From Phascolarctos cinereus (taxonomy: Eukaryota; Chordata; Mammalia; Diprotodontia; Phascolarctidae), in NCBI RefSeq assembly GCF_002099425.1, contig NW_018344015.1, positions 3,688,501-3,752,500 on the forward strand: 64,000 bases of DNA, in the 5' to 3' direction. Of the stretch, positions 20,640-31,864 are shown piece by piece. The notes under the pieces are model-generated. The model saw only the letters and a list, made by a program, of their open reading frames with translations. It ran no database searches and was not told where the DNA came from. Within the stretch, counting starts at the first letter, position 1. The number at the start of each line of letters is the position of its first letter. Both the position numbers and the translations under genes were made by a program.

Positions 20640-23321
20640 ATTCATTTAATAAATGTTTACTTTTTTTTAATTTTAACATGTGTTTTAAAAACTTTGGGTT
20701 ACAAATTTTCTCCCTTCCTCCCTCCCCACCCACCCTCATTGAAAAGGCAAGCAACTCAATATAGGTTGTATATGTGCAGTTATGCAAAACACTTCCTTAG
20801 TAGACACGTTGTGAAAAACTAACTCTATTTCCCTTAATCCTATCCTGCCCTCCCATTTATTCTATTCTTTCTTTTGACCCTGTCCCTCCTCAGAAGTATT
20901 TGCTTCTGATTACCCTCTTTCCCAATCTGCCCTCCTCTCTATCACCCCCTGCTCTCTTGTCCCTTCTCCCCTATTTTCCTGTAGGGTAAGACAGATTTCC
21001 ATACCCAATTGAATGTGTATGTTATTCTCTCCTTAAGCCAAATCCTATGAGAATAAGATTCCTCATTCCCTCTCACCTTCCCCTGTTTCCCCTCCACTGG
21101 AGAGACTTTTCTGTTTTTTTTTTGTGAGATAATTTACCCCATTCTACCTCTCCCTTTCTTCTCCGAGTATAATCCTCTCTCATCCCTTAATTTTATTCTC
21201 CAGATATGACCCCTTAATCTTCAACTCACCCTGTGCCCTCTATCGATCTATCTATATATACATATATAATTTTTTTCCTTCAACTACCCTAATACTGACA
21301 AAGTTCTCATGAGTTACAAATATCATCTTTCCATGCAGGAATGTAAACAGTTCAATCTTAATAAGTCTCTTATGATTTCTCTTTCCTGTTTACCTCTTCA
21401 TGTTCCACTGGAGTCCTGTATTTGAAAGTCAAATTTTCTGTTTAGCTCTGGTCTTTTCATCAGGAATGCTTGAAAGTCCTCTATTTCACTGAATGACCAT
21501 TTTTTCCCCTGAAGGATTATACTCAGTTTTGCTGGGTAGGTGATTCTTGGTTGTAATCCTATCTCCTTTGCCCTCTGGAATATTATATTCCATGCCCTGC
21601 AGTCCTTTAATGTAGAAGCTGCTAAATCTTGTGTTATCCTGATTGTGTTTCCACAGTACTTGAATTGTTTTTCTGGCAGCTTGTAATATTTTCTCCTTGA
21701 CCTGGGAACTCTGGAATTTGGCTACAATATTCCTAGGAGTTTTCCTTTGGGGATCTCTTTCAGGAGGAGATCTGTGGATTCTTTCAATTTCTATTTTGCC
21801 CTCTGGTTCTAATATATCAGGGCAGTTTTCCTTGATAATTTCTTGAAAGATGATGTCTAGGCTCTTTTTTTGATCATGGCTTTCAGATAGTCCAATAATT
21901 TTTAAATTCTCTCTCCTGGATCTATTTTCCAGGTCAGTTTTTCCAATGAGATATTTCACATTGTTTTCTAATTTTTCATTCTTTTGGATTTTTTTACAGT
22001 GTCTTGATTTCTCATAAAGTCACTGTCTTCCAATTGCTCTATTCTAATTTTTAAGGAAGTATTTTCTTCAGTAATATTTTGGACTTCCTTTTCCATTTGG
22101 CCAATTTTTCTTTTTAGGGCATTTTCCTCCTCATTGGCTTTTTGGACTTCTTTTGCCATTTGGGTTAGGCTATTTTTAAGGTGTTATTTTCTTCAGTATT
22201 TTTTTGGGTCTCCTTTAGCAAGCTGTTGACTTGTTTTTCATGATTTTCTTGCATCACTCTCATTTCTCTTCCCAGTTTTTCCTCTACTTCCCTTACTTGC
22301 TTCTCAAAATCCCTTTTGAGCTCTTCCAAGGCCTGGGACTGATTCATATTTTTCTTGGAGGCTTTGGATGTAGGAGCTTTGACTTTGTTGTCTTCTTCTG
22401 GTTGTATTTTTGATCTTTTTCACCAAAGTAAGATAATATAGTCTGACTCTTTTTGCACTGCTTGCTCATGATTTCAGCCAATTACTTGAGTTTTAAACTC
22501 TTTGTTAAGGTAAGAGTCTGCTTCCAATGTAGAGAGAGCACTGTCCCAAGCTTCAGTGGTTTGTGTAGCTGTTTTCAGAGATGCTTGTAGGGACCTGTAA
22601 ATTTTCAGTTCTACCAAGGTGGCATGATAAGGGGCGAGGTGTTTACTCCTTTCCTGGCCTGTGACCACAAGTATTCCTTTCTGTCCCATAACTGTGAGGA
22701 GGGGTTCCTCTTCGCAGCCACTCCAAGCTCCACCAGGGCCAGCATTCCTCCTCACCCCAGCACTGCCGCCCAGAACTGTGACCCAGATCCACACACAGAC
22801 AAAGAAAGAGATTCCTGCCTCAGCACTGGCAAAGAGATCCCTGCAATCCCTCTCTGATCAGCCACTGGATTCCCCCTCAGCCTGTGGGCCGGAAGCTCAG
22901 GAAGCAGCTGCCCCGCCCAGGGCCACGCTCTTGGGGAATGGAGTTCAAACCCCACCTTCCTCTCTGACCACTGACAGAAAGACTTTTCACACTGACCTTC
23001 TAAGTTGTCTTTGGCATTTGTGGATTGAGGAGTCTGGAAACCTCCACAGCTGCCTGCGATTCTGTCCTCTGAGGCCTGCTCCAGGTTTGCTGCGGCCTGC
23101 GCACCCACGCAGCGCTGTGCTGTGCTTCCAGCCTGGCACGATACACCTTTCTGATCAATCATCCAGGTTGTCTTGGGCTGGAAATTTGTTTCACTCTGTC
23201 TTTTTGTGGGTTCTGCTGCTTCAGAATTTGTTTAGAGCCATTTTTTATGAGTATTTGGAGGGGTTTGAGGGAGAGCTCAAGCAAGTCACTGCTTTCACTC
23301 TGCCATCTAGGCTTCGCCCCC
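20640..23321 (-). mobile_element. HAL1-like element I: L1 5'UTR, ORF1 and 3'UTR, no ORF2
   Basis: Read on the minus strand from 23321, it begins with the L1-type start (GCCTAGATGGCAGAGTGAAA), then about 850 bases of GC-richer 5'UTR, ORF1 (22469 to 21398), about 600 bases of purine-rich 3'UTR, and a terminal stretch shared with L1 tail A (AAAGGCAAGCAACTCAATAT at 20743-20762). No endonuclease or reverse transcriptase lies between ORF1 and the tail. A normal L1 would have about 3.8 kb of ORF2 there. It keeps the full 5' end. Moving it would have needed ORF2 protein from another L1. This is the best of three copies with the same layout. Confidence 0.85.
21398..22469 (-). pseudogene. ORF1 of HAL1-like element I (L1 ORF1p homologue)
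   Basis: The start at 22469 reads MSKQCKKSQTI. Next comes a coiled coil at about 22165-22347 (LEELKRDFEKQVREVEEKLG) and 21968-22159 (EKEVQNITEENTSLKIRIEQ), then the RNA-binding part in a 157-codon frame (21486-21959) with DIIFQEIIKENCPDILEPEG, RIHRSPPERDPQRKTPRNI and VAKFQSSQVKEKILQAARK. The C-terminal domain with GLQPRITYPAKLSIILQGKK lies one frame over and ends at the stop at 21398. The length, about 357 codons, is normal for L1 ORF1p, a trimeric RNA-binding chaperone. At least three frame breaks make it non-functional. Confidence 0.85.
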
Positions 23322-24057
23322 CTCCATTCTAATTTTTAAGGAAATATTTTCTTCAGTAAGCTTTTGAACTTTCTTTTCCATTTGGCCAGTTTTGCTTTTT
23401 AGGGCATTCTTCTCCTCATTGGCTTTTCAGACCTCTTTTGCCATTTGGGTTAGGCTATACTTTTTAAGGTGTTATTTTCTTCAGTATTTTTTGAGTCTCC
23501 TTTAGCTTCACTCTCATTTTTTCCTATACTTCTCTTAAATGCTTCTCAGAATCCTTTTTGAGCTCTTCCATGGCCTGGAACCAATTCATATTTTTCTTGG
23601 AGGCTTTGGATGTAGGAGCTTTGGCTTCATTGTGTTCTTCTGGTTGTATGTTTTGATCTTCTTTGTCACCAAAGGGAGGTAACATAGTCTGACTTTTTTC
23701 ATGCTGTTTGCTCATGATCCCAAACAAGTACTTGAGTTATAAAATCTTTGTTAAGGTAAGGGTCTGTTTCCAGTATGGAGAATGTACTTTCCCAAGCTTC
23801 AGGGGTTTTGTGCAGATTTTTTCAGGAATACTTCTAGGGACTTGTAAATTTTCAGTTCTTCCAAGGTGCTATGATTAAGGGCAAGGTGTTTACTCCTTTC
23901 CTGTCCTGTGCTCTGCTCTATGAGTGACCACAAGCACTCTTTTCTGTTTTGGAACTGTGAGGAGGATTTCCTTTTCACGGCCAGTATAAGCTCCATCATG
24001 GCAGTACTCCTCCTTGCTCCAGGACAGCCACCCAGTACTGTGACCCAGATCTAAGCA
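23322..24057 (-). mobile_element. Second copy of HAL1/L1 5'UTR and ORF1 N-terminus
   Basis: This repeats, with moderate divergence, the stretch 22036-22790 of HAL1-like element I. It includes the ORF1 start at 23715 (MSKQHEKSQTM), the QPEEHNEAKAPTSKASKKNM stretch, and the 5'UTR up to the GTGACCCAGATCT motif. It lacks everything 3' of the coiled coil and the outer 5'UTR. L1-type elements usually lose their 5' end, so a copy missing its 3' end points to recombination, deletion or partial duplication. Confidence 0.82.
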
Positions 24058-24059
24058 TA

Positions 24060-26135
24060 GTTGAGATGCATCATAGTGCTTTGCCCTTTAAATAGCCTTC
24101 AGGGTGGAATAAGAGCACTTTACATTGTTATCATTAGTGTAAAACTGAATTTCAGCTGCCTTCTTACTGAGCCAAGACTCCTGCATCTCTTCAAGCTTTA
24201 CTTGCACTTTACATCTGATAGAGTTAAATGCTACCTTCTTGGAAATGGACAAACTATCCTGCTGGTAAACCCTGTGGAACTTTTGCTTTTCATTTTGAAG
24301 ATTCTGAATTTCCTTATCATTTTTGTCAAACCAACCCTGATATCTGTGAGGGTTCTGGACCAAATGAGTAAATATGGTGCTGTACACCAAATCTCTGAAA
24401 GCTCCCTACTCTTTTTCTGCTCCACTGTTGCCAAGTATATATTGGCTCAGGATAACCTCCAAGTTAGCAATGAACCATTCATGCATGGAGAAGCATGTTG
24501 AGTTTAGGTCTTTTAGTAGTCATCTCTCTTTGGGGCTACTGCTTTTGCTTCATGTGAATGATTATCTTGGAGATGATGAGTCTGAGATCAGTCTAATACT
24601 CTGTACCACACATTGCTTTCATGACTCTCAAATCCTGTGTATCACTTGTCCTTACAATGACATAGTCTATTAAATGCCAATGTTTTCTGCAATGGTGTAT
24701 CCATGAAGTTGTATTGGTGATGAGAAGGTCTTTAGACATAGAAGTCTTCACTAGTAAATGAACATTGCTGTTACTGTTTCCAATTGCATTCTTTCCAAGG
24801 CCTCCCTGCAATACCTGACAGTGTGTGCTTCCTCTGTGGTTAAAGTCCTAGAATTATAAACTTGTGCTCTTTCGGAACATTGATATAAAAATTTTTCTTT
24901 GACCTCATTAAGGTTCATCGTGTGACAGCATACATACTGATGATGGGAGCGTGGTACTTTCCTGCAAGTGGCAATCACATTGTCATAAGCCTGTCATTCA
25001 TTCCTTTTGGGAGGCATACAGGCTTGTTTTATAGACTAGTTATCATTTCAAAACCTATACCAGCTTCATGGCACTCCCTATCACCATAGCCACTATATTA
25101 AAAAAAAATCTCTCCATCTCTGACTTCAGTAAGATGGCCTTCATTTGCCAGCTTTTTTTTTTTCATTCCAGGCTGCTATTTGGATGTAATACCTGCTGAG
25201 TTCTCTCACAAGAAGAGCTGTTTGTCTCTCAGGTCTATGATGAGTGGAATGAGTAGAAAGTTTTTGTACTTTTTTTTTTTTGTATTTTGACCACAGGGTA
25301 GGGTCTCTACCTGCTGGTGAACAGGTCAGAGTTAGGTTAGGTTATATGAAACAGACATTTTAGGTCACCTTTTCTGGTCCCCTCCTCCTGCCAGGAGGTA
25401 AGGAGTAAGGTCATTAAAAAAGGCTACTCACATGCCCAGGGGTCTACAAAATCTCACTGCTGCTATAAAATATGACCATATGGCTTGGGGCTACCTCTTG
25501 TATGGTTAGGACTACAGATCCCTGTGGGTATACACTTAATGCTTCATCACTTGGCCATCACCACAGGACTTTGAGGTAGGTAAAAATGGTAAAATGGTAT
25601 GGCTGATGTCTTGTAATTTGCACATAAACTGGATTTAAGTAAGGTAGAGTTGTGAGAAATTGTTGGCCTCTCTCTCTTCTAGAATCATTGAAGTCCAGTG
25701 GCAAGTCAAAAGTCAAGACAACTGGTGATGGCCTGATATGTAGTGGATTCCCTTGCCATCTTCAATGTCTAACCAAATTCTAAGTGCTCCAAAAGTCCTG
25801 CTTCTGCTGCCTTCATGGCCCATTGGAACAAATTGTTCACATCTACCTATTCTGCCCAGGGAAATCTTCGCTTATTTAGGATAGACACCTCCTTAACTCA
25901 CCAGCCATTGGTTGTCCTCAACCTGGTTTAGTCTGTCTGCAGAAAGGCTTTACTGAATGCATCCGCTGCACATGCTATAGCTTGGGTTATTCAGGTAGAC
26001 ACCAAAAGGGGAAAGCAGACCTGAAGAGGGCTCAGTAGCCCTTACCACGGAGATCTTAGTCTTCCCTGAACACCCATACACCTCTTTATCGAGGTAAAAG
26101 GACACTGAAATACATTTATAGGGAAGGAGCCAATA
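24060..26135 (-). mobile_element. RTE-clade LINE, 5'UTR and endonuclease half
   Basis: On the minus strand 24593-24811 reads KNAIGNSNSNVHLLVKTSMS, DLLITNTTSWIHH and HWHLIDYVIVRTSDTQDLRV. This is the apurinic endonuclease end of RTE/BovB-type LINEs (family pattern HLIDYVLVRRRDQRDV). 24088-24390 continues with QGWFDKNDKEIQNLQNEKQ and LEEMQESWLSKKAAEIQFY, the linker before the RTE reverse transcriptase. 24751-24978 has MNLNEVKEKFLYQ, near the endonuclease core. 25000-26135 is the 5' region, with GAGAGAACTCAGCAGGTATT and CACAGGGATCTGTAGTCC in the minus-strand sense. The reverse transcriptase and 3' end are missing. The frames are broken by many stops. Confidence 0.8.
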
Positions 26136-26139
26136 AAAA

Positions 26140-26560
26140 AAAAGATTGAAATGTTAGGAGAATGATGCATTAGTTGTAGCAATTTAGTTGTGGAGGCTAG
26201 AAAAGAGTGATAAGAAGTAAATGCATGGAGGGATTCACCTTGGCAAACTTGAGGTTTTGACTTTTAGGCAATTTCAGCAATGGTTGTATCTTTACAAGAA
26301 ATAAAGAAGTAAAAAAAATGGTTCTTGCTGGTATTTGCTTGGGGATGAGGGTTGATTGGGTATCTTTTTTTTTTGGAAACATTGAAGTTGATTCATTTGT
26401 AGAATATTCTGGTAGAGATGTCTAGCAGACTGTGATAAATAAGAGGCCAGATCTCAGGAGAAACATCAGGTCAGCAATATAGATTTGGGAGTCATTGAGC
26501 TAGACAATAGATTCTAATGAGATGACTCAGGAAAAGCCAAACTAGATATCAAATGATATT
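26140..26560 (-). mobile_element. L2 LINE fragment around the RT active-site region
   Basis: The plus-strand sequence GAGATGTCTAGCAGACTGTG and the ATATAGATTTGGGAGTCATT stretch are reverse complements of the L2 segment encoding the DDSQIYISS and CLLDIS region. 26220-26300 resembles the L2 part downstream of it. Its position follows on from the L2 piece ending at 20635, so it is probably the same element split by the HAL1/RTE block. Confidence 0.65.
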
Positions 26561-27099
26561 TATCTGGTACACTCATTACTAATTTTATATGAATTGTCTT
26601 CCCTAGCCCTCACCTTCGGCAATGTGCTAAGTCTCTTTAAAAATAATTCAGCTAATAATTTACCCGTATTTTGCTGTTAGAGTGAATATTCATCACAACA
26701 AACAGTTCAGAAAATCTGACCTGACTTAAATTCATGAAGGAAATACAACATAAAAATATAGATATTAATTTCCTAGTATCCAAATCTTATCTACCCAAGC
26801 TCTTTAAAAATCCCCATAGGTTCTACATAGGACTCATTATCTCATTTGTCAACATAATCCAGGGGCACAACTAGGGCTTGTTGGCACTTGGTACTTTTTC
26901 TTGAGTTGTCAAGTGAGTAAACACATGTGGAAATTCTAAATACAGTGGGGGAAAAAACTCAGTATGTTCTCACACTTTTTAAAAAAGGGTTTACATAAAA
27001 GTATGGGATAATTTAGCACTATGGAAATTATTTCTATCAAAATTGTGATCCCATCCTGTTTTCAAATGTGCTAAAATATTTCTAAGTAGTACATCAATA
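26561..27099. other. Unassigned sequence
   Basis: Nothing recognised. No frame looks like a protein. Confidence 0.35.
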
Positions 27100-27345
27100 T
27101 TTTGGAGTCTTCATGGCATAATAGGAACAGGTCTGACTTGGAGTCTAGAGACACATGAGTTTGAATTGTTCTTCTGACACTAGCTGGGTGACACTGTAAA
27201 TCACTTAACCTTTCTGAGTTTCTTCTTCATCTGTTTATTGGAGATGATAATGTCTGTATAATTTACCTTATAGGGGTATTGACAGGAACAAATGAGACTG
27301 TGTATACAAAGCAATTTGCAAACTTTGAAGTATAAGTGCTGGTTA
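27100..27345 (+). mobile_element. MIR/THER1 SINE, sense
   Basis: The order is TTCATGGCATAATAGGAAC head, GACTTGGAGTCTAGAGAC, GAGTTTGAATTGTTCTTCTG, GTAAATCACTTAACCTTTCT, CTTCTTCATCTGTTTATTGG, GTATTGACAGGAACAAATGA and AAGCAATTTGCAAACTTTGA. It is nearly complete. Confidence 0.88.
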
Positions 27346-27544
27346 TGATCCAGTGCTTTATAGGCAGTGAAATGATAGCATATCCCAGAAATCTCCCAGC
27401 AATATGTTTTAGTCACTGAATAGAAATATTATTTCTATAAATATTTAATCAAGAGATTTTGAATAGCTTACATTGTAAATTGTTAATAGAGCTATTATGA
27501 ATAAAAACAATTAAAAGGAAATCAATTATCCTTAATTGCAAAAT

Positions 27545-27605
27545 AAGGCAGTTGGACTAGATGGCCTCTACGATTTCTTCTAGCTCTAAATTTATGATCT
27601 TGAGA
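27545..27605 (+). mobile_element. MIR3 3' tail fragment
   Basis: CAGTTGGACTAGATGGCCTC, then TTCTAGCTCTAAATTTATGA: the MIR3 tail in sense. The body is gone. Confidence 0.65.
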
Positions 27606-27614
27606 CCCTTATTA

Positions 27615-28640
27615 AAATTTGATTCAACAAAAACATATTAAGCATCACCTATGTGTGTGAGGCTCTGTGTTTGTTGCTGGGGACCCAAAGAGAAAAAGCA
27701 AATAGTCCTGCTGTCAACAAACAAAAAGGCTACTGATAGAAAATAAAATATGTGCAGATCAGTAAACAAAATGTTAATTTTAAGGAAAAATGAAATACTT
27801 TGAGTTTTAGGGGTACTATCAAATGGGGGAATCTTTATTTCTGATGTAGCACTTGAGCTGAAAATAGAAGGAAGCTAAGGATTCTAAGAGGTGCAAATGA
27901 TGAGGGATTATGTTCCATGTATATAGGAAAAGCTGTGCAAGAAGTAGAAATAATGGAATACATTCTAGATATGAGGGATAACTGGTGCAAAAGCATGGGG
28001 TCATAGATATGATGCCATTTTGGGGAATAGCAGGTGAGGTAATTTGGCTGAATTGTGGAATGTGTAAAGGGCAATGATGAGCAATATCCTTTGAAAATTG
28101 TCTAGAATACAGCACTGGCCCTGAAGTCAGGAGAACGTGAGTTCAAATCTGGCCTCAGATCAAACACTTGACACTTACTAGCTGTGTGACCCTGGGTAAG
28201 TCACTTAACCCCAATTGCCAAAAAAAAAGAAAGAAAAGAAAAAAAGAAAAAGAAAATTGTCTGGAGGCAGGTATATTTTCTTTTATCACAGGGGCAATAG
28301 GGAACCACTAGTACTTCTGAATCAGTGATATAACATGGGCAGTCCTATACTTTAGGAGTTTCATTTTGGAAGCACTGAAGATCAATGAAAGAGATGAAAG
28401 ATTTGAGGTAATTGATGAAACTATTGCATTAACCAGGGTGAAAGATGACAAGGGACTGAACTATATTAATGGCCACATAAATGAGAAAAGGGACCAATTT
28501 GAGGTGTGTTATGAAGGTAGAACTGACCAAATATAGCAAGTGATTGGTTGGAGGTAGTGATGAGACCAAAGAAGCAAAGGATAGCACTGCCACTGAGAAT
28601 CTGGATGTTTAGAAAGATAATAGTGCCTTCAATATAAATA
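27615..28640 (-). mobile_element. L2 LINE, 3'UTR back to RT C-terminus, holding a SINE
   Basis: From left to right: the inverted L2 tail (ATATTAAGCATCACCTATGT), CACTTGAGCTGAAAATAGAA, AAGGATTCTAAGAGGTGCAA, GGAATACATTCTAGATATGA and AAGCATGGGGTCATAG. Then comes a SINE, then GGGGCAATAGGGAACCACTA, ATACTTTAGGAGTTTCATTT and GAAACTATTGCATTAACCAG. All are reverse complements of L2 landmarks in the right order. This is the longest continuous L2 in the window. Confidence 0.85.
28106..28251 (+). mobile_element. tRNA-derived marsupial SINE (MAR1-like) inserted in L2
   Basis: CAGCACTGGCCCTGAAGTCA, GAGTTCAAATCTGGCCTCAG (tRNA box-B-like GTTCAAATC), CACTTGACACTTACTAGCTG, TGTGACCCTGGGTAAGTCAC, CCCAATTGCC and an A/G-rich tail. 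The first 25 or so bases of the tRNA-like head are missing. A 13-base flank, GAAAATTGTCTAG at 28093-28105, recurs as GAAAATTGTCTGG at 28252-28264: a target-site duplication with one mismatch. L2 sequence continues on both sides. Confidence 0.92.
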
Positions 28641-28649
28641 ACAACAGGA

Positions 28650-29030
28650 GATAATTCTCTCCTCTCCTTCCATCTCCTCACTTTTCCTCTCCACCCCACC
28701 TTTCCACTTCCTAGTCCTCTCTTCCCTTCTGCCTCTCTAGTTCTCCCTACTCCATTCTTCTCCTTCACACTCCTCTGTACTTCTTTCTTCTCCACTCCTT
28801 TCTCTCCCCACTTCTCCCCTCCCCACTACCCTCCTCCCAACTCTTCCCCCTCTCTCCTCTTCTCTTCTTCTTCCTACTCTTCCTCACTTTTCTCTTTTCC
28901 TCTCCATTCCTCCCCTTCACCACTACTCTCCTCTTCACTCCTCTCCTCTCTACCTCTCTACTTACTATTCATTTTCATTTTTTCTCTTCTCTCCTATTTC
29001 CTTCTCTTTTACCCCCTTCTTAATTTCATA
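28650..29030. repeat. Long polypyrimidine tract
   Basis: About 380 bases, almost all C and T on the plus strand, with no simple repeat unit (mixed CTCC, TTCC and CTTT). It starts where the L2 ends. Confidence 0.93.
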
Positions 29031-30050
29031 GGTGGATGGGGAAAAAAGTGAAATGAATTCTGTTTAGAGCATGGTGAATTTTAAAGTACTTCCATTTCCT
29101 ATCTCTTGTCACCAAAGGGTGTAGCCTTCTTGCTGCTATTTATTTTCTGTTCATTGCTCTCTAGTATTGCTGCATGTTGCATTTCTTTTTATCCTTGATT
29201 TTTTTTCCCTTTCCTCCTTCATTTTAAGAAGCTAATCTACTATAGTCAACATAGGTATAATTAAGATCTTTGTAGTGAAAGAGGTGCCAGAGTTCCTCCT
29301 CATGTTACATTTATTTAAATCAGTATTTACTGCAACAAAATTTAGTAAATAGTTAGAACAACCTACTGGAAATTATTGTAAAGGAGTTTGACTCAAATAT
29401 GACTGGTTAGGATACCATACACTGATGTCATGCTCATTGCCTTTGTCTCCAGTGTGGAATTATATATATATGCTATAGCTTCTAAGAAAACAGATCAATC
29501 TCTATTCCAGGACCTTAGTGTTGAAAAATGAGGGAAAAATCACTGTCATTACAGGTTGGTATAGAATACATGCTTCCATGGTTAGGACTGAAGATAGGAG
29601 ATTCTAATTACTTAGTTTCACTATCCCTAGGGACTTTACTCTTAAGAATCAAATTTTAGGAAAAAGGCTTGGCCATAAAGTAATTGAAAATGGCGACAGA
29701 AAAACAAATTTATACAAAATTCATGCACCAGCACTCTATCTCCCCCTCAATCCAAACCAGCAAGCATAAAAATATACTTCCCTCATATCCAAGAGAAACA
29801 GATCAAAATAAGTGTGATTTACATCCAACTGTATGGCTAACCACAATGATTACATTGTTCTTTATAGGTTCCATTCTACATGTTTTAGATTGATTGACTG
29901 GCTGTCCTGGATAGCCAGGGTGGATCCTTAATTGTTATAAATCAACTTTAAAAATAAGTAAAAAACAATCATTGATTACCATTTGCTGACTTTTCCAACT
30001 TTCATAGTAGAAAAGATGGAGTAGAAAGACTGAAACCTTTCCTCCAACAT
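29031..30050. other. Unassigned sequence with a 68-codon frame
   Basis: No repeat was recognised. 29690-29893 is open from an ATG and ends in a hydrophobic stretch, TVWLTTMITLFFIGSILHVL. It has no known relative that I recall, no upstream signal, and may well be chance. Confidence 0.3.
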
Positions 30051-30052
30051 TG

Positions 30053-30053
30053 A

Positions 30054-30098
<45 letters not shown>
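30053..30098. repeat. (CA)n microsatellite
   Basis: About 22 uninterrupted AC dinucleotides. Confidence 0.98.
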
Positions 30099-30101
<3 letters not shown>

Positions 30102-30484
30102 TTCTGAATATACATTGGCCTAAGGCCATTTTAACAGTCTGAACTTTTTGACACTTTGCTCAAGTTCCCCAGGTGTAGTTTCTGAGATAGTCAGCTTTTC
30201 TTTAAAATGTCTGCTCAAAGTTGAAAGAGATCCTCTCTCTAGGGCAGTACCATTAAATGCCAGCATTTATGATTTTTAATAGAAAGGCAAAACTTGGTTT
30301 ACAAAGTGTTCCTTCAGGCTGGGAACATTTGAAGTTTTCTCTCCACTTCAAATAATCTAAATTGGTAGGATTGAAAACATCCATTTGCTAATATTGGTAA
30401 AATAAAATCCCTTAAATATAGGGTTATGGTTACACTATTCCTTATAGGCTATTTTCTGACCCCAGAATAAAAATTGCATTAGGA
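30099..30484. other. Unassigned sequence
   Basis: Nothing recognised. Confidence 0.35.
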
Positions 30485-30565
30485 CAGGAACTATGTCATA
30501 ATTTTGTTTGATATTCTCCCCACTGCCTAGTGTATTACCTGACATATTAGACATTTAATAAGTGG
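30485..30565 (+). mobile_element. L2 3' tail, sense
   Basis: CAGGAACTATGTCATAATTT, then CCACTGCCTAGTGTATTACC, then ACATTTAATAAGTGGTTAAG follow the end of L2 (GGGCAGGGACT, CCCAGTGCCTAG, TAATAAATGTTTG). Confidence 0.65.
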
Positions 30566-30704
30566 TTAAGGAAGGAGAGAAGAGGCAGATAGAAAGGACT
30601 AAATCAGAAGGTGAGAAGGAAAGAAAACCAAGAGGGACCTGGGAGAGCCAGGAACTAGATCACAGAAAGGATAATTAGGCCACATCATTCTCTGGATATT
30701 TAGT

Positions 30705-31787
30705 CAAGGTGCTATTAAGTATTTTATAGAGCTAGAAAAAATAACAAAATTAATCTGGAAATGCAAATGGTCAAGAATATCAAAGGATGCAATGACAAAA
30801 AATGTGAAGAAGGTGACCTAGCAGTACCAGATTTCAAAATGCATTAAAAAGTGGTAATCATGAAAATAATCTGGTACTGGCTAAGAATTGGAGTGCTGGA
30901 TCAGTGGAATAGATTAGGTGCATAATATATAGTAGTAAATGACCATAGCAATTCAGTGTTTGATAAACCTAAAGAGCCAAGCATTTGGGAAAAGAATTTA
31001 TTATCTGACAAAAATTTCTGGGAAAACTAGAAAGCAGTTTGACAAAAATGAGATACAGACAAACATCAAAATGGGTACCTGATTTAGACATTAAGGCTGA
31101 TATCATAAGGAAATTAGGGGGGCATGGAAAATTTAACTGTCAGATCTATGATAAGGAAGAATTTTTGGCCAAACAAGAGATAGAGAGGATCTCAGGAAGT
31201 AAAATGGATAATTTTGATTACATTAAATTAAAAAGGCTTTGTGTAAGCAAAAACAATGGAACCAAAATTAGAATGAAAGCAGGAAACTGGAGAAAAATTT
31301 TTACGGCAAATTTCTCTGATAAAGATCTCATTTATAATATATATGTGAGCATGTATACAGATATGGATATTATATATGAGTATGCATACATATGTATATA
31401 TGTATATGTGTGTATATATAAAAATTGAGTTAAATGTATAACAACATGAGTTATTTCTCAGTTGATAAATTGTCAAAGGATCTGAACAGGCAGTTTTCAG
31501 AAGAAATCAAACCTATTGCCATATGAAAAATGATTAAAATCACCATTGATTAGAGAAATGCTAATTAAAATAACTCTGAAGTACCACTTCATAACTTATG
31601 AGATTGACTAATATGACAAAAAAGGAAAATGGTAAATGCTGGAAAAGATGTGGAAAAAATGGGACACTAATGTACTGTTGATAGAGTTTTGAATTGATCC
31701 AGCCATTCTGGAAAACAATTTGAGTCTATGTGGGAGAGAATTTAGAACTCAAAAACATTTTAAATGGATCCAAAAAAAAATAAGTAA
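30705..31787 (+). mobile_element. L1 ORF2 C-terminal part, 5'-truncated
   Basis: The reading passes through FIELEKITKLIWKCKW, DLAVPDFKMH and the TSKWVPDLDIKADIIRKLGG stretch (31039-31428), then KEEFLAKQEIERISGSKMDN and FDYIKLKRLCVSK. These follow the last third of marsupial L1 ORF2. A (TATG)n tract interrupts it at 31335-31417. Past 31720 it jumps to the last bases of the 3'UTR (GAATTTAGAACTCAAAAAC) and ends in an A-rich run at 31773-31787. About 600 bases of ORF2 end and 3'UTR are deleted. Confidence 0.88.
31335..31417. repeat. (TATG/TA)n tract within L1 ORF2
   Basis: TATA, TATG and TGTG units sit between CTCATTTATAA and AAAATTGAG. At this spot the better-kept L1 (49.03 kb, read on the minus strand) has only AAAATATATAGAG. 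Confidence 0.92.
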
Positions 31788-31864
31788 TGTATGTTTTTTT
31801 AAAAGGTGCTTTAGCTGACCATATTGACAAGAACCATGTAGGGTGGGGCAGTTACATTTGAACT

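Noticed and set aside
22661-23332. 223-codon plus-strand frame, the longest in the window
   Set aside because: It lies antisense to the GC-rich 5'UTR of HAL1-like element I. It has no domain, and the matching region of the other copies is not open. Low stop density from GC content explains it.
29690-29893. 68-codon frame with a hydrophobic C-terminus, considered as a possible mitochondrial-type gene piece
   Set aside because: No real match to any mitochondrial or nuclear protein that I can recall, and no supporting sequence on either side.
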